From positions 124,001 to 188,000 of the forward strand of contig NZ_JANJOU010000007.1 in assembly GCF_024594815.1 (NCBI RefSeq): 64,000 bases of DNA, in the 5' to 3' direction. A program made the translations under genes and the position numbers. The notes under the pieces were generated by a model, which was given only the letters and a program-made list of their open reading frames with translations, was not told the DNA's origin and ran no database searches. This document shows, in pieces, positions 24,722 through 32,687 of this stretch. The number at the start of each line of letters is the position of its first letter. The first letter of the stretch is position 1. Source of the stretch: Roseomonas populi. Lineage in GTDB: Bacteria; Pseudomonadota; Alphaproteobacteria; Acetobacterales; Acetobacteraceae.

Positions 24722-26266
24722 ATGGATGGCGACATCATCCGCCCCAACTACAACCCGTTCATCCGCCTGGATCCCCGGGACAACGTGGTGGTCGCGCGCC
24801 TTGCCGTGGCGGCCGGCACGGCCGTGCCGGCAGAGGGCGTCGTCACGCTGCAGGACGTACCCGCGGGCCACAAGATCGCCACGCGCTTCATCGCGAAGGG
24901 CGAGGCTGTGCGGAAGTACGACACGGTGATCGGCTACGCGTCGGAGGACCTGGCGCCGGGCACCTGGATGCACAGCCACAACATCCTCTTCGATGATGTC
25001 GAGAAGGACTACGCCTACTCCCGCGACTACCGCCCCACGGAACTCGTTCCGGAGGCCCGGCGCGCCACCTTCCAGGGCATCCGCCGCGAAGATGGCCGGG
25101 TGGGCACGCGCAACTATGTCGGCGTCTTCGCCCTCGGCTCCGCGGGCGCCACGGCCGCGCGCCGGATCGCCGCCCATTTCACGCCCGACCGCCTCGCGGC
25201 TTTCCCGTTGGTGGACGGCGTGGCCCCGTTCGCGCATGAGGGCGGGGACGGGATGGAGCGCGGCGGCGAGCCCATGGCGCTACTACGGCGTACGATCGGC
25301 GGCACGCTGCGGAACCCGAACACCGCCGCCGCCCTCGTCATCGCCTCGGCCGCGGAGGCGAATGACCTCGATGGCTTCCTGGCAGGGCAGGGGCTGGAGC
25401 GCGGGCCGGCGCTGCGAACGCTGGTGATCGGCGAGGAGGGCGGGCTGCGCCGCACGGTGGAGGCCGGCATCGCGCTCGTGCGCGAGATGCTGCCAGTGGC
25501 GAATGCTGTGACGCGGGAGGCCGTCTCGGCGGAGCACCTGACGATCGGCATGCAGTGCGGCGGCTCGGACGGCTTCTCCGGCCTCTCGGCGAACCCCGCC
25601 CTCGGGATGGCGATGGACATCCTGATCCGCAATGGCGGCACCGCCATCCTTTCCGAGACCACCGAGATTTTCGGCGTGGAGCACACGTTGACGGCGCGGG
25701 CGGTGACGCCGGAGGTCGGGCAGAAGCTGGTGGAGCGGATGGACTGGTGGCTGCGCCACAGCGAGGGCCGGGACAGCCAGATCAACGGCAAGGTCGCGCC
25801 CGGCAACAACGCGGGCGGCCTTGCCAACATCCTGGAGAAGTCGCTCGGCGGCTCGAAGAAGGGCGGCAGCACCGGGCTGATGGCGGTGTACGAGTACGCC
25901 GAGCCGGTGACGGCGCGTGGCTTCGTTTTCATGGACACGCCGGGCTATGATCCCGTTGCTGCCACCGGCCAGATCGCCGGCGGCGCGAACATGGTGATCT
26001 TCACGACCGGCCGCGGCTCCTGCTTCGGCTCGCTGCCGGCGCCGACCATGAAGCTGGCCTCGAACACGCCGATGTACGAGCGGATGGAGGCGGACATGGA
26101 CGTGAACTGCGGCACGATCATCGACGGGGAGGAAACGCTGGAGCAGGTCGGACGGCGCATCTTCGAGCAGTTGCTGCGGCACGCCTCCGGCGAGAGGACG
26201 AAGAGCGAGCTGGCGGGCGTCGGCACCAATGAGTTCGTGCCCTGGCCGATCGGGATCACGGCGTGA
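24722..26266 (+). CDS. UxaA/GarD-family dehydratase, subunit lacking Cys motifs but with intact C-terminal motifs
   Basis: 514 residues from ATG 24722, 20 bp after the first paralogue. The N-terminal SAF domain (about 12-85) has the canonical DVPAGHKIATRFIAKGEAVRKY. In the dehydratase core the three family cysteines are gone: the position of Cys134 of the neighbour is Ala141 (GSAGATAAR), that of Cys169 is Asp176 (HEGGDGME) and that of Cys204 is Ala211 (ASAAEAND). The C-terminal half is canonical: MQCGGSDGFSGLSANPALG (278-296), APGNNAGGLANILEKSLGG, MDTPGYDPVAATGQIAGG, TTGRGSCFGSLPAP and NTPMY. Alone it would probably lack a metal site, so it likely works with the first subunit. Its stop overlaps the next gene's GTG. 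Confidence 0.92.
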   Translation: MDGDIIRPNYNPFIRLDPRDNVVVARLAVAAGTAVPAEGVVTLQDVPAGHKIATRFIAKGEAVRKYDTVIGYASEDLAPGTWMHSHNILFDDVEKDYAYSRDYRPTELVPEARRATFQGIRREDGRVGTRNYVGVFALGSAGATAARRIAAHFTPDRLAAFPLVDGVAPFAHEGGDGMERGGEPMALLRRTIGGTLRNPNTAAALVIASAAEANDLDGFLAGQGLERGPALRTLVIGEEGGLRRTVEAGIALVREMLPVANAVTREAVSAEHLTIGMQCGGSDGFSGLSANPALGMAMDILIRNGGTAILSETTEIFGVEHTLTARAVTPEVGQKLVERMDWWLRHSEGRDSQINGKVAPGNNAGGLANILEKSLGGSKKGGSTGLMAVYEYAEPVTARGFVFMDTPGYDPVAATGQIAGGANMVIFTTGRGSCFGSLPAPTMKLASNTPMYERMEADMDVNCGTIIDGEETLEQVGRRIFEQLLRHASGERTKSELAGVGTNEFVPWPIGITA

Positions 26267-27324
26267 GCGCGGTGGAAAGCCGGGCGGCCGCCGCCCGCTA
26301 CGATGCCGGTGCGTTGCGCCACTTCGCCGCCGAGCTCTTCGCCGGGGCCGGCCTTGATGGGCCCAAAGCTGAAGCGGTCGCGGACATCCTGGTCGAGGCT
26401 GACATGCTCGGCCATGACACGCACGGGCTGGAGCTTGCCGTGCGCTACCTCGGCGACATCGAGGCCGGTGGCATGACGACCTCCGGCGATCCGGAGGTGC
26501 TGTCCGACCGCGGGGCATGCCTGGCCTGGAACGGCCGGCGCCTGCCCGGCCCGTGGCTGATGACGCGCGCGATGGAGATCGCCTTCGAGCGCGTGGAGCA
26601 GTACGGCACCGTGAGCGTCGCCATCGGCAATGGCCACCACATCGGCTGCCTCGCCGCCTATCTGCGCCGTGCGGCGGAGCGCGGCCTGGTGCTGTCCATT
26701 CACTCCTCGGCGCCCGGGATCGCGACGGTCGCACCTTTCGGCGGGCTGCGCGCCGCCCTCTCGCCCGCGCCCTTCTCCATCGGCTTTCCCACCGGCAGCG
26801 ACCCGGTGATGATCGACGTCAGCGCCTCCATCACCACGAACAACATGGCGATGCGGCTCTCCCGCGAGGGGCGGCGCTACGAAAGGCCGTGGCTGATGAG
26901 CGCCGAGGGCGAAGCCAGCGACGATCCGGCCGTGCTCCAGCGCGGCGGAACGGTGCTGCCCGCGGGCGGGCAGGACCACGGGCAGAAGGGCTATGGCTGG
27001 GCGCTGACCGCGGAGGCGCTGAGCCAGGGGCTGTCCGGGCAGGGCAGGGCGGACGGGCCGAAGGGCATGGTGAACGCCGTCTTCCTGCAGGTGATCGATC
27101 CTGCCGCCTTCGCGGGCCTGGACGCCTTCACGCGGCAGACCGGCGCGATCGCCGATGGCTGCCGCGCCAGCCCGCCGCGCCCTGGCCTCGGCCCCGTGCG
27201 CCTGCCCGGCGAGGCCGGGCTGCGCCGCTACCGGGATGCGGAAGGGAATGGCGTGGCGCTGCGCGAGGGCATCCTCGACGCGCTGCGGCCCTGGGCCGGG
27301 AAGCTTGGGGTCGCCATGCCCTAG
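26263..27324 (+). CDS. Ldh-family (malate/L-lactate-type) NAD(P)-dependent oxidoreductase
   Basis: 353 residues from GTG 26263, which overlaps the upstream stop (GTGA). The Ldh_2 family signature is clear: AVADILVEADMLGHDTHGLELAVRYL near the N-terminus with the catalytic His, then NGHHIGCLAAYLRRAAERGL, FGGLRAALSPAPFSIGFPT and the dinucleotide-binding region around GGQDHGQKGYGWALTAEAL. Relatives reduce or oxidise 2-oxo/2-hydroxy acids such as diketogulonate, ureidoglycolate or sulfolactate. In this operon it would process the 2-keto-3-deoxy acid made by the dehydratase pair or supply its substrate. The exact reaction is open. Confidence 0.93.
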   Translation: MSAVESRAAAARYDAGALRHFAAELFAGAGLDGPKAEAVADILVEADMLGHDTHGLELAVRYLGDIEAGGMTTSGDPEVLSDRGACLAWNGRRLPGPWLMTRAMEIAFERVEQYGTVSVAIGNGHHIGCLAAYLRRAAERGLVLSIHSSAPGIATVAPFGGLRAALSPAPFSIGFPTGSDPVMIDVSASITTNNMAMRLSREGRRYERPWLMSAEGEASDDPAVLQRGGTVLPAGGQDHGQKGYGWALTAEALSQGLSGQGRADGPKGMVNAVFLQVIDPAAFAGLDAFTRQTGAIADGCRASPPRPGLGPVRLPGEAGLRRYRDAEGNGVALREGILDALRPWAGKLGVAMP

Positions 27325-27394
27325 CCCCGCCGCCCCGCGGCGAACAGCATTGGCGCCAAGGCGAAAATGCCGGCGCGACGGAGGAAGCGGAACA

Positions 27395-28384
27395 ATGACG
27401 ACACTCTCTCGGCGGGAGGCGCTCGGCGCCACGCTCGGCCTGGCAGGGGCGGCGCTCGCGGCGCCGGCCCTCGCGCAAGCGCAGGAATGGCGGCCGACGC
27501 GCCCCATGCGCTACATCGTGCCCTTCGCGCCGGCCGGAACGGCCGACATCCTCTCCCGCATGATGGCGGAGGCCATCTCCGCCCGCCTCGGGCAGCCCGT
27601 CATCGTCGAGAACCGGGCCGGGGCAGGCGGCACCATCGGAACGGATGTGCTGGCCAAGGCCGACCCGGACGGCCATACGATAGGGCTGGCCACCGTGGGC
27701 ACCGGCGCCATCAACTACGCCATCTACCGCAGCCTGGGCTATCGCCCGTCCGACATTGCCGCGGTGTCGAACATCTGCACTGTGCCGAACGTGATCATGG
27801 TGGCGAACCGCATTCCCGCGCGAACCCTGGCGGAGCTCGTCGAGCTGGCGCGCAAGGCTCCCGGAACCTTCAATTTCGGCTCTTCCGGCGTCGGCAGCAG
27901 CCTGCACCTGACGGGCGAGATGCTGAAGAGCGGCAACGGGCTGGACATGACCCACGTGCCCTTCCGGGGCGCCTCGCAGATGCTGATGGAAGCGGCGGCC
28001 GGGCGCGTCGAAATCCTCGTGGACAATCTTCCCTCCGCCCTGCCGCAGATCAAGGACGGACGCGTCCGCGCCCTGGCGGTGACGGACACGAGCCGCAATG
28101 CATCCCTGCCCGATGTGCCGACCACGGCCGAGGCGGGCTTCCCCGACGTGCAGGCCGTCGCCTGGTTCGGTACGGTGGCCCCCGGGCGCACGCCGCGCCC
28201 GGCGATCGAGGCCATTTCCGCCGCGCTGCAGGACGCGGTGCGCCAGCCAGCGTTCCAGGCCAAGCTTGTGGAGCAGGGGGCCGAGCCAGTCGGCAACTCG
28301 CCCGATGCTTTCGAAGCCTACATCAGGCAAGAGGTCACGAAATGGGGGGAAGTGGTCCGCAAGGCGAAGGTACAGATCGAGTGA
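27395..28384 (+). CDS. Bug/TctC-family periplasmic binding protein
   Basis: 329 residues from ATG 27395 with a GGAGG-like site upstream. The Tat/Sec signal LSRREALGATLGLAGAALAAPALAQA is followed by the Bug fold: RYIVPFAPAGTADILSRMM, VENRAGAGGTIGTDVLAKA, FGSSGVGSSLHLTGEML, VPFRGASQMLMEAAAGRVEI and AGFPDVQAVAWFGTVAP. Bug proteins capture carboxylates in the periplasm for tripartite tricarboxylate transporters, but no TctA or TctB gene lies nearby, so it is an orphan or uses a permease elsewhere. Its position as last gene of the dehydratase operon suggests it binds the sugar acid. Confidence 0.94.
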   Translation: MTTLSRREALGATLGLAGAALAAPALAQAQEWRPTRPMRYIVPFAPAGTADILSRMMAEAISARLGQPVIVENRAGAGGTIGTDVLAKADPDGHTIGLATVGTGAINYAIYRSLGYRPSDIAAVSNICTVPNVIMVANRIPARTLAELVELARKAPGTFNFGSSGVGSSLHLTGEMLKSGNGLDMTHVPFRGASQMLMEAAAGRVEILVDNLPSALPQIKDGRVRALAVTDTSRNASLPDVPTTAEAGFPDVQAVAWFGTVAPGRTPRPAIEAISAALQDAVRQPAFQAKLVEQGAEPVGNSPDAFEAYIRQEVTKWGEVVRKAKVQIE

Positions 28385-28412
28385 CGATCCGGCCCGGCAA
28401 CCGGCGGTGATC

Positions 28413-28874
28413 TCACTCCGATGCCGGGAAGCTCGCCCGCGCGCGGTTCAGGAGCGCCCGGAACATGGCCACCTCCGCCTCCGACATGTCCTGCGTGGCG
28501 ATCTCGTTCACCGCGTGGGCTTCGGGGAGTAGAGTCTGCCGGAGTGCGCGGCCCTCATCGGTCAGGAAGATGTGGACCTTGCGGCGGTCGGTGCCGGAGC
28601 GCTCGCGACGAAGCCAGCCCTGGGCCTCGATCCCGCGCAGGGCGATCACGGCGGTGGGCTCCATCATGCCCACGCGCCTCGCCAGGTCGCTCTGCGTGAT
28701 GCCGTCCTCCTCCCAGAGCACGCGCAGGAAGTACCAAGCGCCCGGCGCCACGCCGAAGGCCTGGAGCCGCGCCTGCAGATGCCGCTGGATGGCCCGGTTC
28801 AGGTCCCGGACGAGGAAACCGATGCTCCGGTCGAAGGGAAGTGGGTCGGCACGGGCCTCGGCTTGCGTCGTCAT
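28413..28874 (-). CDS. MarR-family regulator of the aromatic island
   Basis: 153 residues. Central winged helix: GITQSDLARRVGMMEPTAVIALRGIEAQGWLRRERSGTDRRKVH with the recognition helix and the Asp-Arg-Arg wing, flanked by dimerisation helices (FLVRDLNRAIQRHLQARLQAFG at the N-terminus). MarR proteins of this kind repress aromatic-acid catabolic genes and release DNA on ligand binding. It lies 43 bp downstream of the Rieske oxygenase on the same strand, so it is probably co-transcribed with it. The two 12-bp TTAG-N4-CTAA elements upstream are its likely operators. Confidence 0.94.
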   Translation of the reverse strand: MTTQAEARADPLPFDRSIGFLVRDLNRAIQRHLQARLQAFGVAPGAWYFLRVLWEEDGITQSDLARRVGMMEPTAVIALRGIEAQGWLRRERSGTDRRKVHIFLTDEGRALRQTLLPEAHAVNEIATQDMSEAEVAMFRALLNRARASFPASE

Positions 28875-28917
28875 GGCGTGAGCCTAGACGGGATCGGCCG
28901 AGGCCGGAATCCGTGCC

Positions 28918-30258
28918 TCAGGCCACCGCCGCCTGCGACATGGCGCGCTCGTCCTCCTCCTCCTCGATCCCACCGAGGGCGGCCGCTTCCTCCTCGGATG
29001 CCCCGAGGATCCGCCAGTTCTCCGTCTTCGGCACCACGCCCTGGTAGGAGCGCAGCTTCGCCATCGGCAGATGCGGCTCAGCCAGCCCGATCGGCTCAGC
29101 CCCCGCCTCGTGCCGCGCCACGGCGTCCAGCATGATCCGGCGGAACTGGATCACGGCGATGTCGCTCGCCCCCAGCCGCTCACTCGTGCGGTCGGCGATC
29201 GGCCCCATGCTCTCCCACATGGCAATGTCCTGGTTGGGGATGCCGGGTATGCCGGTGAAGCTGTCGCCCGACTTCATCCACTCCCGGTCCTGCAGGTAGT
29301 CGTTCCAGGCGTGCCGCTTCATCGGCCGGAACTCCGCGTCCACGTCCACGCCCACCTCGGCCACGCAGAACTTGCGCCAGGCCTCGGTGGTGATCGCCTC
29401 GCGCTCCGGATGCCAGGCGATGAAATGGAAGTAGCTGCTCGTGTCGTCCCTCGGGGTGATCACGCTCGCCACGTTGTAGGTGGCGTTGGGCGGGATCAGC
29501 GCGATGAAGGGCGCGACGAGCGTGGTGATCCGAACGTAGTCCTGCGTTGCCGCGTTCATGATCGGGCGGCGGATCGCGGCGTAGCGCATGCCGTAGTTCG
29601 TCACCTGCACCTGGATGCGCGGGTTCTTGTCCGTGGAGGGCCGCACCCAGTGGGTGTCCTTCGCCGCGGCCTCGCCGCGCGCCGGCCGCATGTCGGAGGA
29701 GTGCAGGGAGGAGGAGTGGGCGCTGTCGATCTGCCCCTCCATGATCTGCGCCCAGTTGCAGGGCAGCTCGATCCGCACGATTGCGGCATGCGCCTCCGGC
29801 GTCGGCGCCCAGGGCGGCGGCTCGAAGGCGGGCATCAGCGCCGGCTCGCCCATGTAGATCCACACGAAGCCGCCGGCCTCCCGTGCCGGATAGGCCTTGT
29901 GCTTCACCCGCTCCGCGAAGCCGCTCTCCTTCGGCTCGGAGGGCATGTCGACGACATTGCCCTCCACGTCCATTTTCCAGCCGTGATAGAGGCAGCGCAG
30001 CCCGCAATTCTCGTTGCGCCCGAAGGCGAGCGACGCCTTGCGGTGCGGGCACATCTCTCCCAGCACGCCCACGCGCCCTTCCGTGTCGCGATAGGCGACG
30101 AGCTTCTCGCCGAGGATGGTGACGCGCACGGGCTTCCCGTCCGGCTCCGCCACTTGCTCGGAGAGCAGGGCAGGGATCCAGTGGCGGCGCATCAGGCGGC
30201 CCATCGGCGCCTCGCCCTCCACGCGGCAAAGCGTCTCGTTTTCCTGGGCGGTGAGCAT
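28918..30258 (-). CDS. Rieske oxygenase, phthalate 4,5-dioxygenase oxygenase type
   Basis: 446 residues. The Rieske [2Fe-2S] ligands are Cys70, His72, Cys89 and His92 (CPHRK then RCLYHGW). The mononuclear iron site has Asp178, His181 and His186 in GQIDSAHSSSLHS, with the acidic third ligand further C-terminal. Domain order and length fit the phthalate 4,5-dioxygenase/vanillate demethylase branch of single-type oxygenases, which work with a one-component PDR-like reductase; such a gene is divergent at 30509. Expected reaction: cis-dihydroxylation or demethylation of an aromatic carboxylate. The neighbouring dehydrogenase and decarboxylase genes favour phthalate-like substrates. A Glu/Asp-rich tract lies near the C-terminus. 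Confidence 0.93.
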   Translation of the reverse strand: MLTAQENETLCRVEGEAPMGRLMRRHWIPALLSEQVAEPDGKPVRVTILGEKLVAYRDTEGRVGVLGEMCPHRKASLAFGRNENCGLRCLYHGWKMDVEGNVVDMPSEPKESGFAERVKHKAYPAREAGGFVWIYMGEPALMPAFEPPPWAPTPEAHAAIVRIELPCNWAQIMEGQIDSAHSSSLHSSDMRPARGEAAAKDTHWVRPSTDKNPRIQVQVTNYGMRYAAIRRPIMNAATQDYVRITTLVAPFIALIPPNATYNVASVITPRDDTSSYFHFIAWHPEREAITTEAWRKFCVAEVGVDVDAEFRPMKRHAWNDYLQDREWMKSGDSFTGIPGIPNQDIAMWESMGPIADRTSERLGASDIAVIQFRRIMLDAVARHEAGAEPIGLAEPHLPMAKLRSYQGVVPKTENWRILGASEEEAAALGGIEEEEDERAMSQAAVA

Positions 30259-30309
30259 GGGGCGATTCCTCCCGGCACCCGGGCAAGCATTGGTCCGGAT
30301 GAAAACTGC

Positions 30310-30451
30310 TTAGGCTTCTAACCTTATCTCGGGCAAGCGTGCCGTCAAGTGAAATCCTACAAGGCAGCGCTTGGTTGCGAGTTCTCGCAACATCTAGGAT
30401 TGCAGGGCCTTCATCATCCCGGGCCTTGCCAACGTAAACTTAGAAGCCTAA
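30310..30451. promoter_or_regulatory. Paired 12-bp operators in divergent promoter
   Basis: TTAGGCTTCTAA at 30310-30321 and its exact reverse complement TTAGAAGCCTAA at 30440-30451, each a TTAG-N4-CTAA palindrome, lie 52 bp ahead of the Rieske gene and 58 bp ahead of the reductase gene. Each reads TTAGAAGCCTAA toward its own gene. The 250-bp intergenic region is visibly more AT-rich than its surroundings. The adjacent MarR protein is the likely ligand. Confidence 0.65.
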
Positions 30452-30508
30452 CCATATTCCCGACGGTGAAACCCCGAGTGGGACCACCGGGAGGACAGGC
30501 CAAGAACG

Positions 30509-31471
30509 ATGCTGGACACGCCCGCCCCCGATGCGGAGCTGATGACGCTGCGCGTCGCCCGTGCCGAACCCGCGGCGGACGGCATCCAGCTCTTCGAGCT
30601 GCGCGACCCCAACGGCGCCCCGCTCCCGCCTTTCACCCCCGGCTCCCACCTTGCCGTGCGCGTCCCCTCGGGCGCGATGCGGAACTACTCCCTATGCAAC
30701 GATCCGCACGAGCGCGACCGCTACGTCATCGCCGTGAAGCGGGAGGAGAAGGGGCGCGGCGGCAGCGTCGGCCTCATCGACGCCACCCAGCAGGGCGACA
30801 CGCTGCAGGTCTCCACCCCGCGCAACTTGTTCGAACTGGACACGCGCGCGCCGGAATACATCTTCGTTGCCGGCGGCATCGGCATCACGCCGATCCTGGC
30901 GATGATCCACGCCGTGCAGGCCGCGGGGAAGCCCTTCCGCCTCTTCTACCTTACCCGCAGCGCCGCTGGCACGGCCTTCCGGGACCAGATCGCGGCGCTG
31001 GGCGACCACGTCACGATCCACCATGACGAGGGGGTGCCGGACGATGCCTACGACCTCTGGCCCGTCTTCGAGGAGCCCAGCAAGGCGCAGATCTACTGCT
31101 GCGGCCCGCGCCCCCTGATGGACGCCGTGCGCGACATGACCGGCCACTGGCCGGAGAACGCCGTCCACTTCGAGGATTTCGGCTCCGATCTTGTCCGCCC
31201 GCGCGAGGACGACCAGCCCTTCACCGTGCAGGTCGGTCCAAGCGGCGCCCCACTCGAAGTCCCGGTAGGCAGCACGATCCTCGAGGTCCTGCGCGCCCAC
31301 GGCCGCCCGCAGCCCTCCTCCTGCGAGAGCGGCACCTGCGGCACGTGCCGGACCCGCTATCTCTCCGGCGAGGTGGACCATCGCGACATGGTCCTCACGG
31401 ATGCCGAGCGCCGCGACGCCGTGATGATCTGCGTCTCCCGCGCCAAGGGCACGCTGGTGCTGGACCTCTAG
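30509..31471 (+). CDS. PDR/VanB-family oxygenase reductase
   Basis: 320 residues. An FMN/FAD-binding reductase domain (PPFTPGSHLAVRVPSG, MRNYSLCNDP), an NAD-binding domain (VAGGIGITPILAMI, YCCGPRPLMDAV) and a C-terminal plant-type [2Fe-2S] ferredoxin domain with Cys272, Cys277, Cys280 and Cys308 (CESGTCGTC, MICVSRA) are arranged as in phthalate dioxygenase reductase. It passes electrons from NADH to the Rieske oxygenase encoded divergently. The Gfo/Idh dehydrogenase gene starts 2 bp after its stop. Start ATG 30509 follows a GGGAGGA site. Confidence 0.95.
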   Translation: MLDTPAPDAELMTLRVARAEPAADGIQLFELRDPNGAPLPPFTPGSHLAVRVPSGAMRNYSLCNDPHERDRYVIAVKREEKGRGGSVGLIDATQQGDTLQVSTPRNLFELDTRAPEYIFVAGGIGITPILAMIHAVQAAGKPFRLFYLTRSAAGTAFRDQIAALGDHVTIHHDEGVPDDAYDLWPVFEEPSKAQIYCCGPRPLMDAVRDMTGHWPENAVHFEDFGSDLVRPREDDQPFTVQVGPSGAPLEVPVGSTILEVLRAHGRPQPSSCESGTCGTCRTRYLSGEVDHRDMVLTDAERRDAVMICVSRAKGTLVLDL

Positions 31472-31473
31472 CG

Positions 31474-32667
31474 GTGGCGGGCGACCCCATCCGGCTTGGT
31501 GTTGCCGGCCTCGGCCGCGCCTTCATGCTGATGCTGCCGACGCTGGCACGCGACCCGCGCCTGGCCGTCCTCGCCTGCGCCGACCCGCGCGCGGAGGCCC
31601 GCACCCGCTTCACCTTGGATTTCCCCGACGCCCGCGCGCACGAGACGGTGGAAGCCCTCTGCGCCGACCCGTCGATCGAGGCGATCTACATCGCCACCCC
31701 TCACCAGTTCCACGTCGCCAACGTCCGGGCCGCCGCCGCCGCTGGGAAGCACGTCCTCGTCGAGAAGCCCATGGCCCTCGCTCTCGCGGACTGCCAGGCC
31801 ATGGTCGATGCCGCGCGGGAAGCCGGCATCCACCTTATCGTCGGCCACAGCCACTCCTTCGACGCCCCCTATCTCCGTGCCCGCGCGATGATCCAGGGCG
31901 GCGAGCACGGCGCGGTCCGCATGATCACCGCCGTGAACTTCACCGACTATCTCTACCGCCCCCGCCGCCCCGAGGAACTGGATACCTCGCAGGGCGGCGG
32001 CGCCATCTTCTCCCAGGCGCCGCACCAGATCGAGGTGGTCCGCCTCCTCGCCGGCCGGCCCGCCCGCAGCATCCGCGCCACCGCCTCCGTCTGGGACCGC
32101 GCCCGCGGCACAGAGGGCGCCTACAACGCCCTGATCGACTTCGGCGACGGCCTCTCCGCCACGCTCACCTATAACGGCCACGCTCACTTCGACACGGACG
32201 AGTTCCAGGACTGGACCGGCGAGATGGGCACCCCGCGCGAACCTGCAGTCTACGGCACCGCCCGCGCCGCGCTCCGGCACGTCACCACGCGCGAGGAGGA
32301 GGCCGCGCTGAAGGAGCGCCGCGCCTACGGCCGAGGCCCGGGCGCCACGGAGGCACGCGCCGCCCCGCCTCCGCCTGCCTACAACCACTTCGGCCTCGTT
32401 CTCGCCTCGTGCGAGCGCGCCGACCTTCGCCCCACCCCGCGCGGCGTGGCGATCTATGCCGATGACGAGCGCCGCTTCGAGCCCCTGCCACCGCCCGATG
32501 TGCCCCGCGCCGAAGTGATCGACGAGCTGGAAGCTGCCCTGCGCCACGGCGTGCCCCCGCTGCACTCCGGCAGTTGGGGAACCGCCACCGCCGAGATCTG
32601 CCTCGCCTTGCTCGAATCCGCTCGCAACGGCCGGGAAGTTCAACTGCACCATCAAGGCGCCGCATGA
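31474..32667 (+). CDS. Gfo/Idh/MocA oxidoreductase, probable dihydrodiol dehydrogenase
   Basis: 397 residues from GTG 31474. A Rossmann NAD(P) fold (IRLGVAGLGRAFMLMLP) and the family's EKPMALALADCQAM Lys-Pro loop are followed by the mixed alpha/beta substrate domain with GHSHSFDAPYLRAR and GGGAIFSQAPHQIEVVRLL. In phthalate 4,5-dioxygenase clusters a protein of this family oxidises the cis-dihydrodiol to 4,5-dihydroxyphthalate (Pht4-type), and the position directly after the reductase fits that role. The loop GRGPGATEARAAPPPPAY is unusual, Ala/Pro-rich and likely disordered. Substrate assignment rests on context. Confidence 0.9.
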   Translation: MAGDPIRLGVAGLGRAFMLMLPTLARDPRLAVLACADPRAEARTRFTLDFPDARAHETVEALCADPSIEAIYIATPHQFHVANVRAAAAAGKHVLVEKPMALALADCQAMVDAAREAGIHLIVGHSHSFDAPYLRARAMIQGGEHGAVRMITAVNFTDYLYRPRRPEELDTSQGGGAIFSQAPHQIEVVRLLAGRPARSIRATASVWDRARGTEGAYNALIDFGDGLSATLTYNGHAHFDTDEFQDWTGEMGTPREPAVYGTARAALRHVTTREEEAALKERRAYGRGPGATEARAAPPPPAYNHFGLVLASCERADLRPTPRGVAIYADDERRFEPLPPPDVPRAEVIDELEAALRHGVPPLHSGSWGTATAEICLALLESARNGREVQLHHQGAA

Positions 32668-32687
32668 CGCGCCACGGGAGAGAAGCG

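Noticed and set aside
27350-27359. Palindrome TTGGCGCCAA ahead of the Bug gene
   Set aside because: At equal base frequencies, 10-bp perfect palindromes are expected about 60 times in 64 kb, and there is no second copy or regulator link.
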